DNA from: Paenibacillus rhizophilus
Lineage (GTDB): Bacteria > Bacillota > Bacilli > Paenibacillales > Paenibacillaceae
Direction: 5' to 3'
Assembly (NCBI RefSeq): GCF_003854965.1
Contig: NZ_RQPI01000001.1
Span: 620,001-684,000, forward strand
Length of the DNA stretch: 64,000 nt
Of the stretch, positions 24,655 to 33,022 are shown piece by piece (position 1 is the first letter of the stretch; every line of letters starts with the position of its first letter). Both the position numbers and the translations under genes were made by a program. The notes below the pieces were generated by a model. The model ran no database searches. It saw nothing but the letters and a program-made list of their open reading frames with translations, and was not told where the DNA came from.

Positions 24655-25830
24655 TTGGAAACTTCATACACCACGAATCCCCGGGCTCAAGTCAAGGAGC
24701 GCTTTCCGCTTGCGCTTTTGTCTTTGACGCTCGGCGCTTTTGCCATTGGAATGACTGAATTCGTTATTATGGGCATATTGCCTAATGTAGCCGAGGATCT
24801 GCACGTTTCGATCGCTTCGGCGGGACAACTGATTACCAGCTATGCGCTGGGCGTCGCCATCGGGGCTCCGATTCTGGCGATGCTGACGTACCGGCTTCCG
24901 CAAAAACAGCTGCTTTGCCTGCTGATGATCTTCTTTATCATCGGGAACGGCATCGCCGCATTTGCGCCGAACTACAACGTACTGATGGGAGCCAGACTGT
25001 TTACCGCCTTGGCTCACGGTACCTTTTTCGGCGTCGGTTCCGTCATCGCGGCGAGCCTCGTCAAGCCGGGGCGGCGTGCCGCGGCGGTTTCGATTATGAT
25101 GGCCGGATTGACCGTAGCCAATATTATTGGTGTCCCGGTTGGGACGTTTATCGGCCAACATCTGGGCTGGAGAGCGTCGTTCGGGGCCGTGGTCGTGATG
25201 GGCGTGCTCTCGCTTGCCGGCATCCTGCTGCTCGTGCCCGTAATCAAAGCGGAGGAGACTTCAAGCCTTACACGCCAGCTTCGGGCGCTGATCCAGCCGA
25301 AGCTGCTGCTTGTTCTGCTGACAGGAGCGTTCGGGTGCGCCAGCCTTTTCTCCGTCTTCACGTATATTACGCCGCTGCTGGAGGACATTACCGGGTTCTC
25401 GGAGAGCATCGTCGCCTTGATTCTCGTGCTATTCGGCGTAGGCGTAACAACAGGAAATATCATAGGGGGCAGGCTGGCCGACTGGAAGCTCATGCCCTCG
25501 ATGCTTGTGAACTTTGCATTTCTTGCAGCTGTCCTAGCCTTTTTTTCCTATTCGGTCCACATTCCGGCACTCGCGGTCATTACCATATTTATCTGGGGCG
25601 CCGGCGCCTTTGGCGTGCTTCCGGGCCTTCAGGTCCGGATCATGACTTTGGCGAAGGACGCTCCTGCGCTGGCCTCCACGTCAAACCACTCCGCGCTGAA
25701 TCTGGGCAACGCATTCGGAGCTTTTTTCGGGGGATTTATTATTACGCATGTCGGCCTTTCCGCTCTTCCCTGGTTCGGGGCGCTGCTTGCTTTTTTAGGG
25801 CTCCTGGCGGCGTGTATGTCTGGGATATGA
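24655..25830 (+). CDS. MFS exporter, AraJ/YdhL-like (DHA1)
   Basis: A 12-helix DHA1 transporter of 391 residues: FAIGMTEFVIMGILPNVAEDL in helix 1, ALAHGTFFGVGSVIAASLV in helix 4 and AGLTVANIIGVPVGTFIGQHLGWR in helix 5 are typical of the AraJ/purine-efflux subgroup. It starts at TTG behind AAAGGAGAATCATAAGCA. At the end, LLAACMSGI stops early, while the adjacent frame reads VYVWDMKDGTR, a more usual C-terminus, so a one-base deletion may have trimmed about eight residues. The loss is after the last helix and need not destroy function. Confidence 0.8.
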   Translation: METSYTTNPRAQVKERFPLALLSLTLGAFAIGMTEFVIMGILPNVAEDLHVSIASAGQLITSYALGVAIGAPILAMLTYRLPQKQLLCLLMIFFIIGNGIAAFAPNYNVLMGARLFTALAHGTFFGVGSVIAASLVKPGRRAAAVSIMMAGLTVANIIGVPVGTFIGQHLGWRASFGAVVVMGVLSLAGILLLVPVIKAEETSSLTRQLRALIQPKLLLVLLTGAFGCASLFSVFTYITPLLEDITGFSESIVALILVLFGVGVTTGNIIGGRLADWKLMPSMLVNFAFLAAVLAFFSYSVHIPALAVITIFIWGAGAFGVLPGLQVRIMTLAKDAPALASTSNHSALNLGNAFGAFFGGFIITHVGLSALPWFGALLAFLGLLAACMSGI

Positions 25831-25873
25831 AGGACGGAACACGCTGATCCAACCGAACAGCGAACCGCTCAAA

Positions 25874-25935
25874 CCGTATGGGTTGAACAACTCCGTCCGT
25901 ATAGATTGAACAACTCAAAACCTATAGTGAACAAC
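25874..25935 (+). repeat. Three imperfect 23-base direct repeats
   Basis: CCGTATGGGTTGAACAACTC (25874-25893), CCGTATAGATTGAACAACTC (25897-25916) and a shorter ACCTATAGTGAACAAC (25920-25935) are spaced about 23 bases apart, just before a terminator. Confidence 0.6.
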
Positions 25936-25936
25936 G

Positions 25937-25986
25937 AACCCAAGCAGTGCCGGCACAGCCGCCGGTCTCTGTTTGGGTTTTTGTGA
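25937..25986 (+). terminator. Intrinsic terminator after the AraJ-like gene
   Basis: AACCCAA and CAG pair with CTG and TTGGGTT around a further GCCGGC-type inner stem, followed by TTT. Confidence 0.7.
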
Positions 25987-26026
25987 TTTACAGCATAGAA
26001 ATCGGCTGCAATAGGCGAACTACACG

Positions 26027-26055
26027 TTTACAAATTGGGTAAAGGAGAATATAAT
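26027..26055 (+). promoter_or_regulatory. Promoter of mntH
   Basis: TTTACA (26027-26032), a 17-base spacer and TATAAT (26050-26055). Right after the -10, AAGCCTAAG and, further down, GGCTAATTTTTAGGC recall DtxR/MntR half-sites, but no full match to a MntR box is present. Confidence 0.65.
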
Positions 26056-26126
26056 AAGCCTAAGAAATGTTGCATCAGGTAAACTTTTATGTGCTTGGCT
26101 AATTTTTAGGCGGGGAGGTAACAAGA

Positions 26127-27422
26127 ATGATGGAACGCACTTATCCTTTGGGCACCGCCCAGCAAAAAGAAAGACATCTTCTCGCCGCCCACTCCGCATT
26201 GCAAGGAAAAGGGAAGGGCTTGAAACGAATTCTTCCTTTCCTCGGACCCGCTTTTATCGCGGCTGTCGCTTATCTCGACCCTGGAAACTTCGCTACCAAT
26301 ATTACGGCAGGCTCAAAGTACGGTTATCTCCTGCTCTGGGTTATCGCAGCCTCCAACTTGATGGCTGTTCTGATTCAATCGTTGTCCGCCAAGCTCGGCA
26401 TCGCGACCGGCCACAATTTGCCTGAGGTTGCCCGCGCACGCTTTCCCAAGGGAGCCTCGTTCTTTCTATGGATTCAAAGCGAGCTGGTCATCATGGCGAC
26501 CGACCTGGCGGAATTTCTCGGGGCGGCATTAGGCCTGTATCTTCTGTTCGACATTCCGATGCTGCCCGCGGCGCTGATCACGGCGGCAGGCTCCTTCGCC
26601 ATACTTGAGCTTCAGCGGCGGGGATATCGTTCTCTTGAAGCGGGAATCGCCGCCATGATTCTGGTCGTTGTGCTGGCGTTCGCTTTTCAAGTCATCATGG
26701 CTAAGCCGGATATGGGCGACGTGTTCCACGGAATCGTGACACCAAGCTTTCAGGGCGTCGACAGCGTGCTGCTGGCGGCGGGCATTCTTGGAGCGACCGT
26801 AATGCCGCATGCGATCTACCTGCATTCCTCGCTTACCCAGAACCGGATCGTGGGCAGAGATGACGAGGAGAAGAAGAAAATTTTCAAGCTGGAGTTTATT
26901 GATATTCTGATTGCCATGTTTATTGCGGGCGCGGTGAATATGGCCATGGTGATCGTTTCGGCAGCGGCCTTTTTCAAGAACGGCCTTGCTGTTGAAGATC
27001 TGGAAGTGGCTTTTCACCAATTCGGCCATCTAGTCGGACCCGTTACGGCCGTTTCCTTCGGTCTGGGTCTGCTGATCGCCGGGCTCTCCAGCGCTTCCGT
27101 CGGCACAATGGCGGGTGATGTCGTCATGCAGGGATTTATCAACAGAAGAATAAATCTGTATCTCCGCCGCGCGATTACAACCATTCCGCCTCTTGCCATC
27201 ATATTGTCGGGCGTTGATCCGACGCAGGCGCTTGTAATGAGCCAGGTTATTCTTTCTTTCGGCATTGCGTTCGCGCTTATTCCGCTGGTTATCTTCACCA
27301 GCGACCGCAAGCTGATGGGCGGGCTCGTCAACCGCCGGATCACCTCCGCGCTCGGCTGGGTCATTGCCGGAATCGTTGTCGCGCTGAATTTGTTTCTGAT
27401 CGTCGAGACGTTCATTGCTTAA
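26127..27422 (+). CDS. mntH: Nramp family manganese transporter
   Basis: A proton-coupled divalent-metal importer of 431 residues with 11 membrane helices. The two metal-binding motifs are present: DPGNFATN in helix 1 (near residue 52) and ATVMPHAIYLH in helix 6 (near residue 227), as in MntH proteins. The intracellular loop SLTQNR follows. The start lies behind GGCGGGGAGGTAACAAGA; a second ATG precedes GAACGC. The 73-base leader after the promoter is too short for a yybP-ykoY riboswitch. Control by MntR is likely from family knowledge. It is monocistronic with its own terminator. Confidence 0.92.
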   Translation: MMERTYPLGTAQQKERHLLAAHSALQGKGKGLKRILPFLGPAFIAAVAYLDPGNFATNITAGSKYGYLLLWVIAASNLMAVLIQSLSAKLGIATGHNLPEVARARFPKGASFFLWIQSELVIMATDLAEFLGAALGLYLLFDIPMLPAALITAAGSFAILELQRRGYRSLEAGIAAMILVVVLAFAFQVIMAKPDMGDVFHGIVTPSFQGVDSVLLAAGILGATVMPHAIYLHSSLTQNRIVGRDDEEKKKIFKLEFIDILIAMFIAGAVNMAMVIVSAAAFFKNGLAVEDLEVAFHQFGHLVGPVTAVSFGLGLLIAGLSSASVGTMAGDVVMQGFINRRINLYLRRAITTIPPLAIILSGVDPTQALVMSQVILSFGIAFALIPLVIFTSDRKLMGGLVNRRITSALGWVIAGIVVALNLFLIVETFIA

Positions 27423-27454
27423 CATCGAAATTCGAACTGTTATTGAAAAAATAT

Positions 27455-27491
27455 CGGGTGTTGTCCGTAAAGGGCGGCACCCGTTTTTTTT
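27455..27491 (+). terminator. Intrinsic terminator after mntH
   Basis: CGGGTG-TTGTCC pairs with GGGCGG-CACCCG around GTAAA, followed by eight T residues. Confidence 0.85.
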
Positions 27492-27606
27492 GTTGCAAAT
27501 CGTTACATGCGAAGTGAACGGGTGTGAGGTTTACATCATCGAATATGCTGACGGTACAACCCTGTTGGAGCCAAGATACTAGTAAAGAGAGAGGTGAGAC
27601 TTTCTT

Positions 27607-27849
27607 ATGATGGCATGGATCAGAAGACAGCGAGAAATCAAAGAATTAAGGAAAGAGGTTTTGAAGCTTGAGGAATCAGCTAGGGAGGCTTTCTCTCACT
27701 GGTATCAATTGGTGGAGCGTAAGCCCTGTCTCGACATCCTCGAAGCGAATACCAAAGAAGCACTGCAAGAGTTATGGAGAGATTTAAAGGCAGCAGGGAC
27801 AAATCGAGATCTTGGGTTTGTGGCGCGTCTTTCCAAAGCCTGCACGTGA
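27607..27849 (+). CDS. Small coiled-coil ORF truncated by an IS630 fragment
   Basis: An 80-residue frame starting MMAWIRRQREIKELRKEVLK, helical and charged, probably a coiled coil. GAGAGGTGAGACTTTCTT precedes the ATG. Its last seven or eight residues (VARLSKACT) are read from the edge of the IS630 remnant on the other strand, so the original gene was probably longer and was cut when the element inserted. I do not recognise the family. It may be a native backbone gene marking the left boundary of the island. Confidence 0.45.
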   Translation: MMAWIRRQREIKELRKEVLKLEESAREAFSHWYQLVERKPCLDILEANTKEALQELWRDLKAAGTNRDLGFVARLSKACT

Positions 27850-28545
27850 CGCCACCCGGTCAACGGCTCCGTGAACAGAAAGAGGCTGCAACTTCCCTTA
27901 CGAACATACTCATAATCTTCTCGCTGAACTTGTCCGGGTTTCATCGTCTGTGGAGGCCGCGAGTGATCCAGCAATTGCACGGGCTGTTCATCCATACAGA
28001 TCAGCGGAATTTCCGGGTCGTACGCAAGGGCATAGGTCTCCAGAATATCCTCCATCCGAGCCACAAGAATTCGCTGCTGGATTTGGCGGGGATGCACCAC
28101 TGTTTTTTTAAGCGAGGCTTAAGCCTTGTTTTTTAAAGTCGTCCGAATGGTTTCTCGTCCTACGGATTCCAAAATATTTAGTTCGATCACCCGACGGGTC
28201 AACAGACGAATCGTCCAGCGAGCATACCCCTTTGGAGGCTCGGAACAGGCCGGCGCGATAATTCGGACTTCCACCTCGCCGGTTCGGCGCGCCGACGATA
28301 ACGTAACGTCTCGTCCAGCCCACGGGTGCAATAGTCTTTTACCGTGTAATTGACGGTAACATCGCTGACCCCTGAGCGATGGGCAATTTCAGCCTGCTTG
28401 GGGATGGACCCTTGGTTTTCTCGTCCGAAAGTAGGAGTACTAGACAGCGGCGGCGAATGCCAGGGGATGTAGAATCAGCACGGAGAAGTTGTTCAATCCA
28501 TTCGCGTTCCTTCGGTTCGAGTCGAACCTCGCATTTTTTGTTCAT
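27825..28545 (-). pseudogene. Degenerate IS630-family transposase
   Basis: Three pieces in different frames make up one transposase. The N-terminus (MNKKCEVRLEPKEREWIEQL, from 28545) carries the helix-turn-helix region; the middle (SEPPKGYARWTIRLLTRRV, about 28120-28290) is the linker; the catalytic part (LICMDEQPVQLLDHSRPPQ, about 27950-28060) has the first DDE aspartate in MDEQ. The frame is broken at least twice, and the sequence stops after GWRHVQALERR near 27825, so the last third with the remaining acidic residues is missing. It cannot transpose by itself. I could not define terminal inverted repeats. Confidence 0.88.
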
Positions 28546-29072
28546 CTGCAAGCCCTCCCATATTTTCTTATAGGATGAGCTTAAAACTAGAATCAAAAAC
28601 GGTCAAGGTTCTAGGGCGAGACGTGATTCATCATTCCCTCTTGGTTGTCGGTCATACAACTCGCTTTTTTCGGAGTTACTAGAGTTTAATACTGGTTTAC
28701 GAGAAATCAACTAACAAGAATGTAAGGAATACAAGATTCTGCTGTCTCACAACTATTTCAGCTAAAATTTTTAATAATAGAAGTTGGAAACTACAACAAA
28801 CGACATTAACTGTCCTAAACTCCTTTATTATCCGCTTTCCAAGAAAGCACTCAAGTAGTCATATGCATATGTATTCATACCGATGATAGTATATTCATTA
28901 ACTATACTGATTTTTGTCGGAATTTATAGAATTATATAGAAAATTAGGGTAAAAAGGGGAAGGAAAAATATTGCTTATTTTGCCAATCGGACTTATCATA
29001 AAACCAACAAGCGAGAATAACATAAAAAGGTATTATATTAATTTTTTTTAAAAAAAGTAAAGGAGTAGTTAT
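28546..29072 (+). other. AT-rich leader region of the biosynthetic cluster
   Basis: No ORF of note. Composition shifts sharply to AT-rich here. There are AT palindromes such as CATATGCATATG near 28860 and a T/A-rich tract just before the ribosome binding site (AAAGGAG, 29060) of the U32 gene. I see no riboswitch or regulator gene. Confidence 0.5.
28971..28999 (+). promoter_or_regulatory. Candidate promoter of the biosynthetic cluster
   Basis: TTGCTT, a 17-base spacer and TATCAT, about 75 bases before the first gene. In such AT-rich DNA chance matches are common, so this is tentative. Confidence 0.4.
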
Positions 29073-30185
29073 ATGAAAATTTCAATTGCAACTAATTTCG
29101 ACTCTGCTTTGATTGATGGCGTAAAAGACTATGGTGTCACTAATTTGTTTGGGAAATTAACCGATGATTTTGTCGGTGGCGGTCTTGAAACAGACCTTTT
29201 AAATAATATTGATAAAGAAAAGATAGCAGGGCACGTTGCATATGCCCATAAGAATGGAATCACCATGAACTATACGTTCAATTCTCCATGTCTAGCGAAT
29301 GATGAATACACGATACATGGAAAAAAGGAACTTGCAAATTTACTAGACTGGATTTCTGAAATCGGAGTTGACTCTATAACTGTATCTATCCCTGTAGTAA
29401 TGAGGTATGTAAAAAAGTACTATCCAAACTTACAGGTTAAGGTTTCTTCTTCAGTTTGTGTAGATAGTGTAGCAAAAGCAAAACGCTGGGAAGAAATGGG
29501 GGCAGATTGTATTGTACTGGACCCTATGGTTATAAATAGGGACTTTGAAGTATTGAAAGCAATTCGCGAGGCAATCCCGATTGATCTCGAGTTGATTGTC
29601 AATAACAATTGCATGTATGAATGTCCGTTTCTTACTTATCATCAATCTTTTATGGGCCATTCCTCCAGAGGCGATGATAAAGAAAAGCCTGATTTTGATT
29701 ACTGCTACTTGAATTGCTCCTATAAAAGGGTTTCTGCTCCTGTTAACTATCTCATCTCGGATATCATCCGACCTGAAGATTTAAAATTTTATGAAGAAAT
29801 CGGTTATGACAATTTTAAGATCATTGATAGAGCTACACCTACGAGCGTGATGATAAACAGAGTTAAGGCATATTACCATCGGTATTTTGACGGTAATCTT
29901 CTGGAATTAATTCAACACTATGGATATAGAGATATGGCTGAACCAGAGGAGTTTATCAATAATATTTATATCGATAATCGAAAGTTGGATGGATATTTTG
30001 ATCGGTTCAGAAAAGAAAAATGCTTAAGAACGAACTGCGGAAGCAAATGCACATATTGCTACAACTATGCGAAAAAAGCGATCACTATCAATCCACAGTT
30101 CCAAAAACATGTTATGGAGAAGGTATCTCAAGCGATAGAACAAGTAGAGAATTTTGGGAGTAGTCAAGCACTTGTGAGAGGATAA
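29073..30185 (+). CDS. U32 peptidase-family Fe-S protein
   Basis: A 370-residue member of the U32 'peptidase' family. Most studied U32 relatives are not proteases: UbiU/UbiV, TrhP and RlhA carry out or support hydroxylations, and the last two depend on prephenate. The core VNNNCMYECPFLTYH is the U32 signature. Cys180, Cys184, Cys211 and Cys215 form one plausible [4Fe-4S] site, and Cys317, Cys322, Cys326 and Cys329 (CX4CX3CX2C) form a second. No signal peptide is present. It is the first gene of an eight-gene run, seven bases ahead of the mutase gene. I infer that it acts on a chorismate- or prephenate-derived intermediate. Confidence 0.8.
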   Translation: MKISIATNFDSALIDGVKDYGVTNLFGKLTDDFVGGGLETDLLNNIDKEKIAGHVAYAHKNGITMNYTFNSPCLANDEYTIHGKKELANLLDWISEIGVDSITVSIPVVMRYVKKYYPNLQVKVSSSVCVDSVAKAKRWEEMGADCIVLDPMVINRDFEVLKAIREAIPIDLELIVNNNCMYECPFLTYHQSFMGHSSRGDDKEKPDFDYCYLNCSYKRVSAPVNYLISDIIRPEDLKFYEEIGYDNFKIIDRATPTSVMINRVKAYYHRYFDGNLLELIQHYGYRDMAEPEEFINNIYIDNRKLDGYFDRFRKEKCLRTNCGSKCTYCYNYAKKAITINPQFQKHVMEKVSQAIEQVENFGSSQALVRG

Positions 30186-30192
30186 AAGATAT

Positions 30193-30522
30193 ATGAACCA
30201 AATTGGATTGGATTACTACCGTAAGAGGCTAGACAAGCTTGATGCACTCCTAATGGAGATATGTGCTTATCGTTTTAATATCATTCGGGATGTGGCCGTT
30301 TATAAAGCGAATCATGATATACAGATGATGCAACCCGACAGGGTGACGGAAATTTTTGCAACTCGGACTGAATATGCCCTGGAACTTAACCTGCCGACCG
30401 AGCTCGTGAAGGAGCTCTTTGGCATTATTTTGAAGTATTCATGTAATGAAGAAGATCAAATTATTGATCAAATAAATTTAACAAAAGGAAATGAGACAAA
30501 TGAAAAGTGTACTGATTCTTGA
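30193..30522 (+). CDS. AroQ-type chorismate mutase-like protein, candidate aminodeoxychorismate mutase
   Basis: A 109-residue all-helical AroQ-fold protein. Gapless alignment by eye with the E. coli chorismate mutase domain keeps Arg11, Arg28, Lys39 and Arg51 as Arg10, Arg27, Lys38 and Arg50. However, Asp48 becomes Gln47, Glu52 becomes Val51 and Gln88 becomes Glu87. Asp48 and Glu52 are the contacts to the C4 hydroxyl of the substrate, so this pocket has changed. With pabAB in the same operon, the likely reaction is 4-amino-4-deoxychorismate to 4-amino-4-deoxyprephenate, as done by PapB. The 3' end overlaps the next gene by 23 bases. Plain chorismate mutase activity remains possible. Confidence 0.78.
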   Translation: MNQIGLDYYRKRLDKLDALLMEICAYRFNIIRDVAVYKANHDIQMMQPDRVTEIFATRTEYALELNLPTELVKELFGIILKYSCNEEDQIIDQINLTKGNETNEKCTDS

Positions 30523-31732
30523 AAATTATAGATTTGGTAAAAGTTATTTAAGAAAAGCAAAAGAAATGGGTTATGAAACGATTCTAGCTACTTATCACAA
30601 AGAGGATGAAGTTGATCTCCATGACCGTCCTTTTATTGACCATTATGTACAGATTGATATTGAAAATTTTGAAGCGACAGTTGATAAGATCGTTGAATAC
30701 TACAATGACGTTCCCTTCGACGGGGCTTTAGCTGGTCATGTTTTCTTGATGCCTCAAGTTGCTGCAATTACGGACAGGCTGGAATTGCCTTCATTCGGTT
30801 ATGAAGCTGCTTGTAATGCAACATATAAGGATTTGACCAGGAAGCTAGTTAAAGAGGCGGGTCTGTTTCCGTATGATTACTATGAAATTCAATCCATGGA
30901 TGATCTTAAGCACAATCAAGATAACTTCAATTACCCCTGCATAATGAAGCCTGTCGATGGCTTTGCCAGCATCAACATTTTTAAAACGAATTCATTTGAT
31001 GAACTTAGAAATAATTATTTCGAACATTTGAACAATATTCAGTATGGGTCTCTGGGCAAATCATTCTCACCAAAGGTATTAGTAGAAGAATTTATTAATG
31101 GCAGTGAATACTCTGTCGAAAGCGTAGTTGAAGAGGGAAAGGTAACTATTCTTGCTATCACCGAGAAAGTATCGGATCCGGAACTTAATCATATTGAAAT
31201 CGGACATATTATACCGGCAAGTAATTTGGATAGGGATCAGGATAATCAGCTTAGAAAGTTTGTTGAGGAAGTACATAAAGCGATCGGTGTGAAGACTGGA
31301 GTTACTCATACAGAAGTGAAAATCGACGGTAACCGTTTCGGCCTAATGGAGATAAATCCGAGGGTAGGGGGCGGCTACATTGCCGATATGCTGGGAAAAG
31401 TTATTGGGAAAGATATGTACAGTATCGTCATAGACAATTGTATTGGCCGAAAACTTATGGCTGGACATGAACCTAAAGGGCATGCGTATATACGGTTTAT
31501 TCGTTCACCTAAAGCAGGAAAACTAGTTGATATTAAAGGCGTCGATTCCGTTACTTCATTACCTGAAATCCAAATTACAGAAAACAGATATGATATTGGT
31601 AGTGAAATTAAGAATTGGAATGATAACCGAAGTCGGGTCTTTGCTTACGTTGGATTTCATGATTCTGATGTAGAATATCTAAAAACAGTAATGAGTGAAG
31701 CCGAAAAAAAGGTGAAAATTGTTATTGAATAG
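30500..31732 (+). CDS. ATP-grasp ligase 1
   Basis: A 410-residue carboxylate-amine ligase of the ATP-grasp superfamily, similar in layout to L-amino-acid ligases such as BacD. The N-terminal Rossmann-like domain starts KSVLILENYRFGKSYLRKA; the ATP-binding part has YPCIMKPVDGFASINI and VLVEEFINGSEYSVE; the Mg-binding end is HTEVKIDGNRFGLMEINPRVGGGYI. I start at the ATG at 30500, ten bases after AAGGA, not three codons upstream. It overlaps the mutase gene. It would join an acid to an amine through an acyl phosphate; the substrates are unknown. Confidence 0.85.
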   Translation: MKSVLILENYRFGKSYLRKAKEMGYETILATYHKEDEVDLHDRPFIDHYVQIDIENFEATVDKIVEYYNDVPFDGALAGHVFLMPQVAAITDRLELPSFGYEAACNATYKDLTRKLVKEAGLFPYDYYEIQSMDDLKHNQDNFNYPCIMKPVDGFASINIFKTNSFDELRNNYFEHLNNIQYGSLGKSFSPKVLVEEFINGSEYSVESVVEEGKVTILAITEKVSDPELNHIEIGHIIPASNLDRDQDNQLRKFVEEVHKAIGVKTGVTHTEVKIDGNRFGLMEINPRVGGGYIADMLGKVIGKDMYSIVIDNCIGRKLMAGHEPKGHAYIRFIRSPKAGKLVDIKGVDSVTSLPEIQITENRYDIGSEIKNWNDNRSRVFAYVGFHDSDVEYLKTVMSEAEKKVKIVIE

Positions 31733-31749
31733 GGAGAGAAGGTTGGCAC

Positions 31750-32973
31750 ATGTATTGTGTTGCTTTAGGAAGAAGACCTGAAGTACTTGGGAAATTAAAA
31801 GAATTAGGTTACAGCACCATTGTTATTATAGACAAAAGTGTGGCGGCCCCTGATGCTGAACTTTGTGATTTTATTCACCAGGTTGATGACATTTCTGATT
31901 ATGAAAGTGTGAGTTCTGTATTACAGCCCTACTTTAACAGATTCACAGTTCATGCCGTAATAGCTCCAGGAGAAAAAAGCATTCTAACAGCAGCAAAGAT
32001 CAGGGAAGAATTCGGGATCCCCGGAAGAGGTGTTGAAATTTCTGAAAAATTACGTGATAAGTACTGCATGAAGAAATCCATTGCAGCGAAAGGAATTAAA
32101 ACATCTGAGTTTACTGCGGTAACCAATTTTAATGATGGAATTGTTTTTTTATCGAAAATGCTGGATCAAGGTAAAAAAGCAATTGTTAAGCCGCGAATAG
32201 GTGCAGGAACAATTGAAGTAAAGCTCTTATCTGATGTAGAAGACTGGATACGGTATTTTGACCATTACTTAGAGTGTCGGAATAAACCTCATTTTAGAGA
32301 AGGTATGATTATGGAAGAATATATATTAGGAGAGGAATACCATGTTGATTCAGTGATTCAGGACAATCAGGTGATATTTTCACATGCCGGTAAATATCCG
32401 CACAATATTTTGGGTTTTGAGCAGCACAAATTTGGCGGAAGTATTGCTCTTTCCAATCAGAGCGATATATTTAAAGTGCTTAAGGCATTTAACAAAAATG
32501 TAATTGAAAGTCTAAAGGTGGAATATGGGGTTACCCATATGGAGTGTTTCATAACCAAGGAGTATGACATCGTTTTCGGCGAAATCGCTATAAGAGTTGC
32601 CGGAAGTTCCATCCCTGAGAATTTGTTAAAGCAAACAAAAGTTGACTTATTTGATGCGTTCGTAAGGGTTGAATGCTTTTTGCCTTATATAGCGGAGACC
32701 GAATATGCATCGAATCTTTTTGGGTTTACTCATATTCCTATTTACAAAGAAGGCAGAGTAAAAAATTTAATTAAAGAAGAAGAACTTACCATGATTGAAG
32801 GGGTTTATAAAGTTCATTACAACATACAAACTGGCGACACTGTTGGTATGGGTAAATTGTCACATGATAAGCTTGGAGATGTTTTCATCTACGGCAAAGA
32901 CCTTGAGGCCGTTTATCAAACAATTCTACAAATTCATTCTATGACGCTTGTTCAAATTGATCCGGCAATATAA
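31750..32973 (+). CDS. ATP-grasp ligase 2
   Basis: A second ATP-grasp ligase (407 residues), clearly different in sequence from the first. Landmarks are KAIVKPRIGAGTIEV for the ATP-binding lysine, MIMEEYILGEEYHVDSVI, and THMECFITKEYDIVFGEIAIRVAGSSIPE for the metal-binding Glu and Arg; the usual Asn of the E-x-N motif is Ala here (GEIAIR), a change that may affect metal binding. Its start follows GGGAGAGAAGGTTGGCAC. Divergence from ligases 1 and 3 suggests that each forms a different bond. Confidence 0.82.
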   Translation: MYCVALGRRPEVLGKLKELGYSTIVIIDKSVAAPDAELCDFIHQVDDISDYESVSSVLQPYFNRFTVHAVIAPGEKSILTAAKIREEFGIPGRGVEISEKLRDKYCMKKSIAAKGIKTSEFTAVTNFNDGIVFLSKMLDQGKKAIVKPRIGAGTIEVKLLSDVEDWIRYFDHYLECRNKPHFREGMIMEEYILGEEYHVDSVIQDNQVIFSHAGKYPHNILGFEQHKFGGSIALSNQSDIFKVLKAFNKNVIESLKVEYGVTHMECFITKEYDIVFGEIAIRVAGSSIPENLLKQTKVDLFDAFVRVECFLPYIAETEYASNLFGFTHIPIYKEGRVKNLIKEEELTMIEGVYKVHYNIQTGDTVGMGKLSHDKLGDVFIYGKDLEAVYQTILQIHSMTLVQIDPAI

Positions 32974-33022
32974 TTTTGAAATAAATCGGATGAAATTGCT
33001 AGTAACCAGTAGGAGGTTTCAA

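Noticed and set aside
24915..25847. 310-codon plus-strand frame within the AraJ-like gene
   Set aside because: It is an out-of-frame shadow rich in Arg and Gly; only its last residues matter, as evidence for a possible C-terminal frameshift.
26056..26126. yybP-ykoY manganese riboswitch or clear MntR box before mntH
   Set aside because: The leader is only about 70 bases with none of the riboswitch core, and the AAGCCTAAG half-site lacks a matching partner at the right spacing.
27774..28596. Several short ORFs on both strands at the IS630 remnant
   Set aside because: They are fragments or shadows of one frameshifted transposase and are reported as a single pseudogene.
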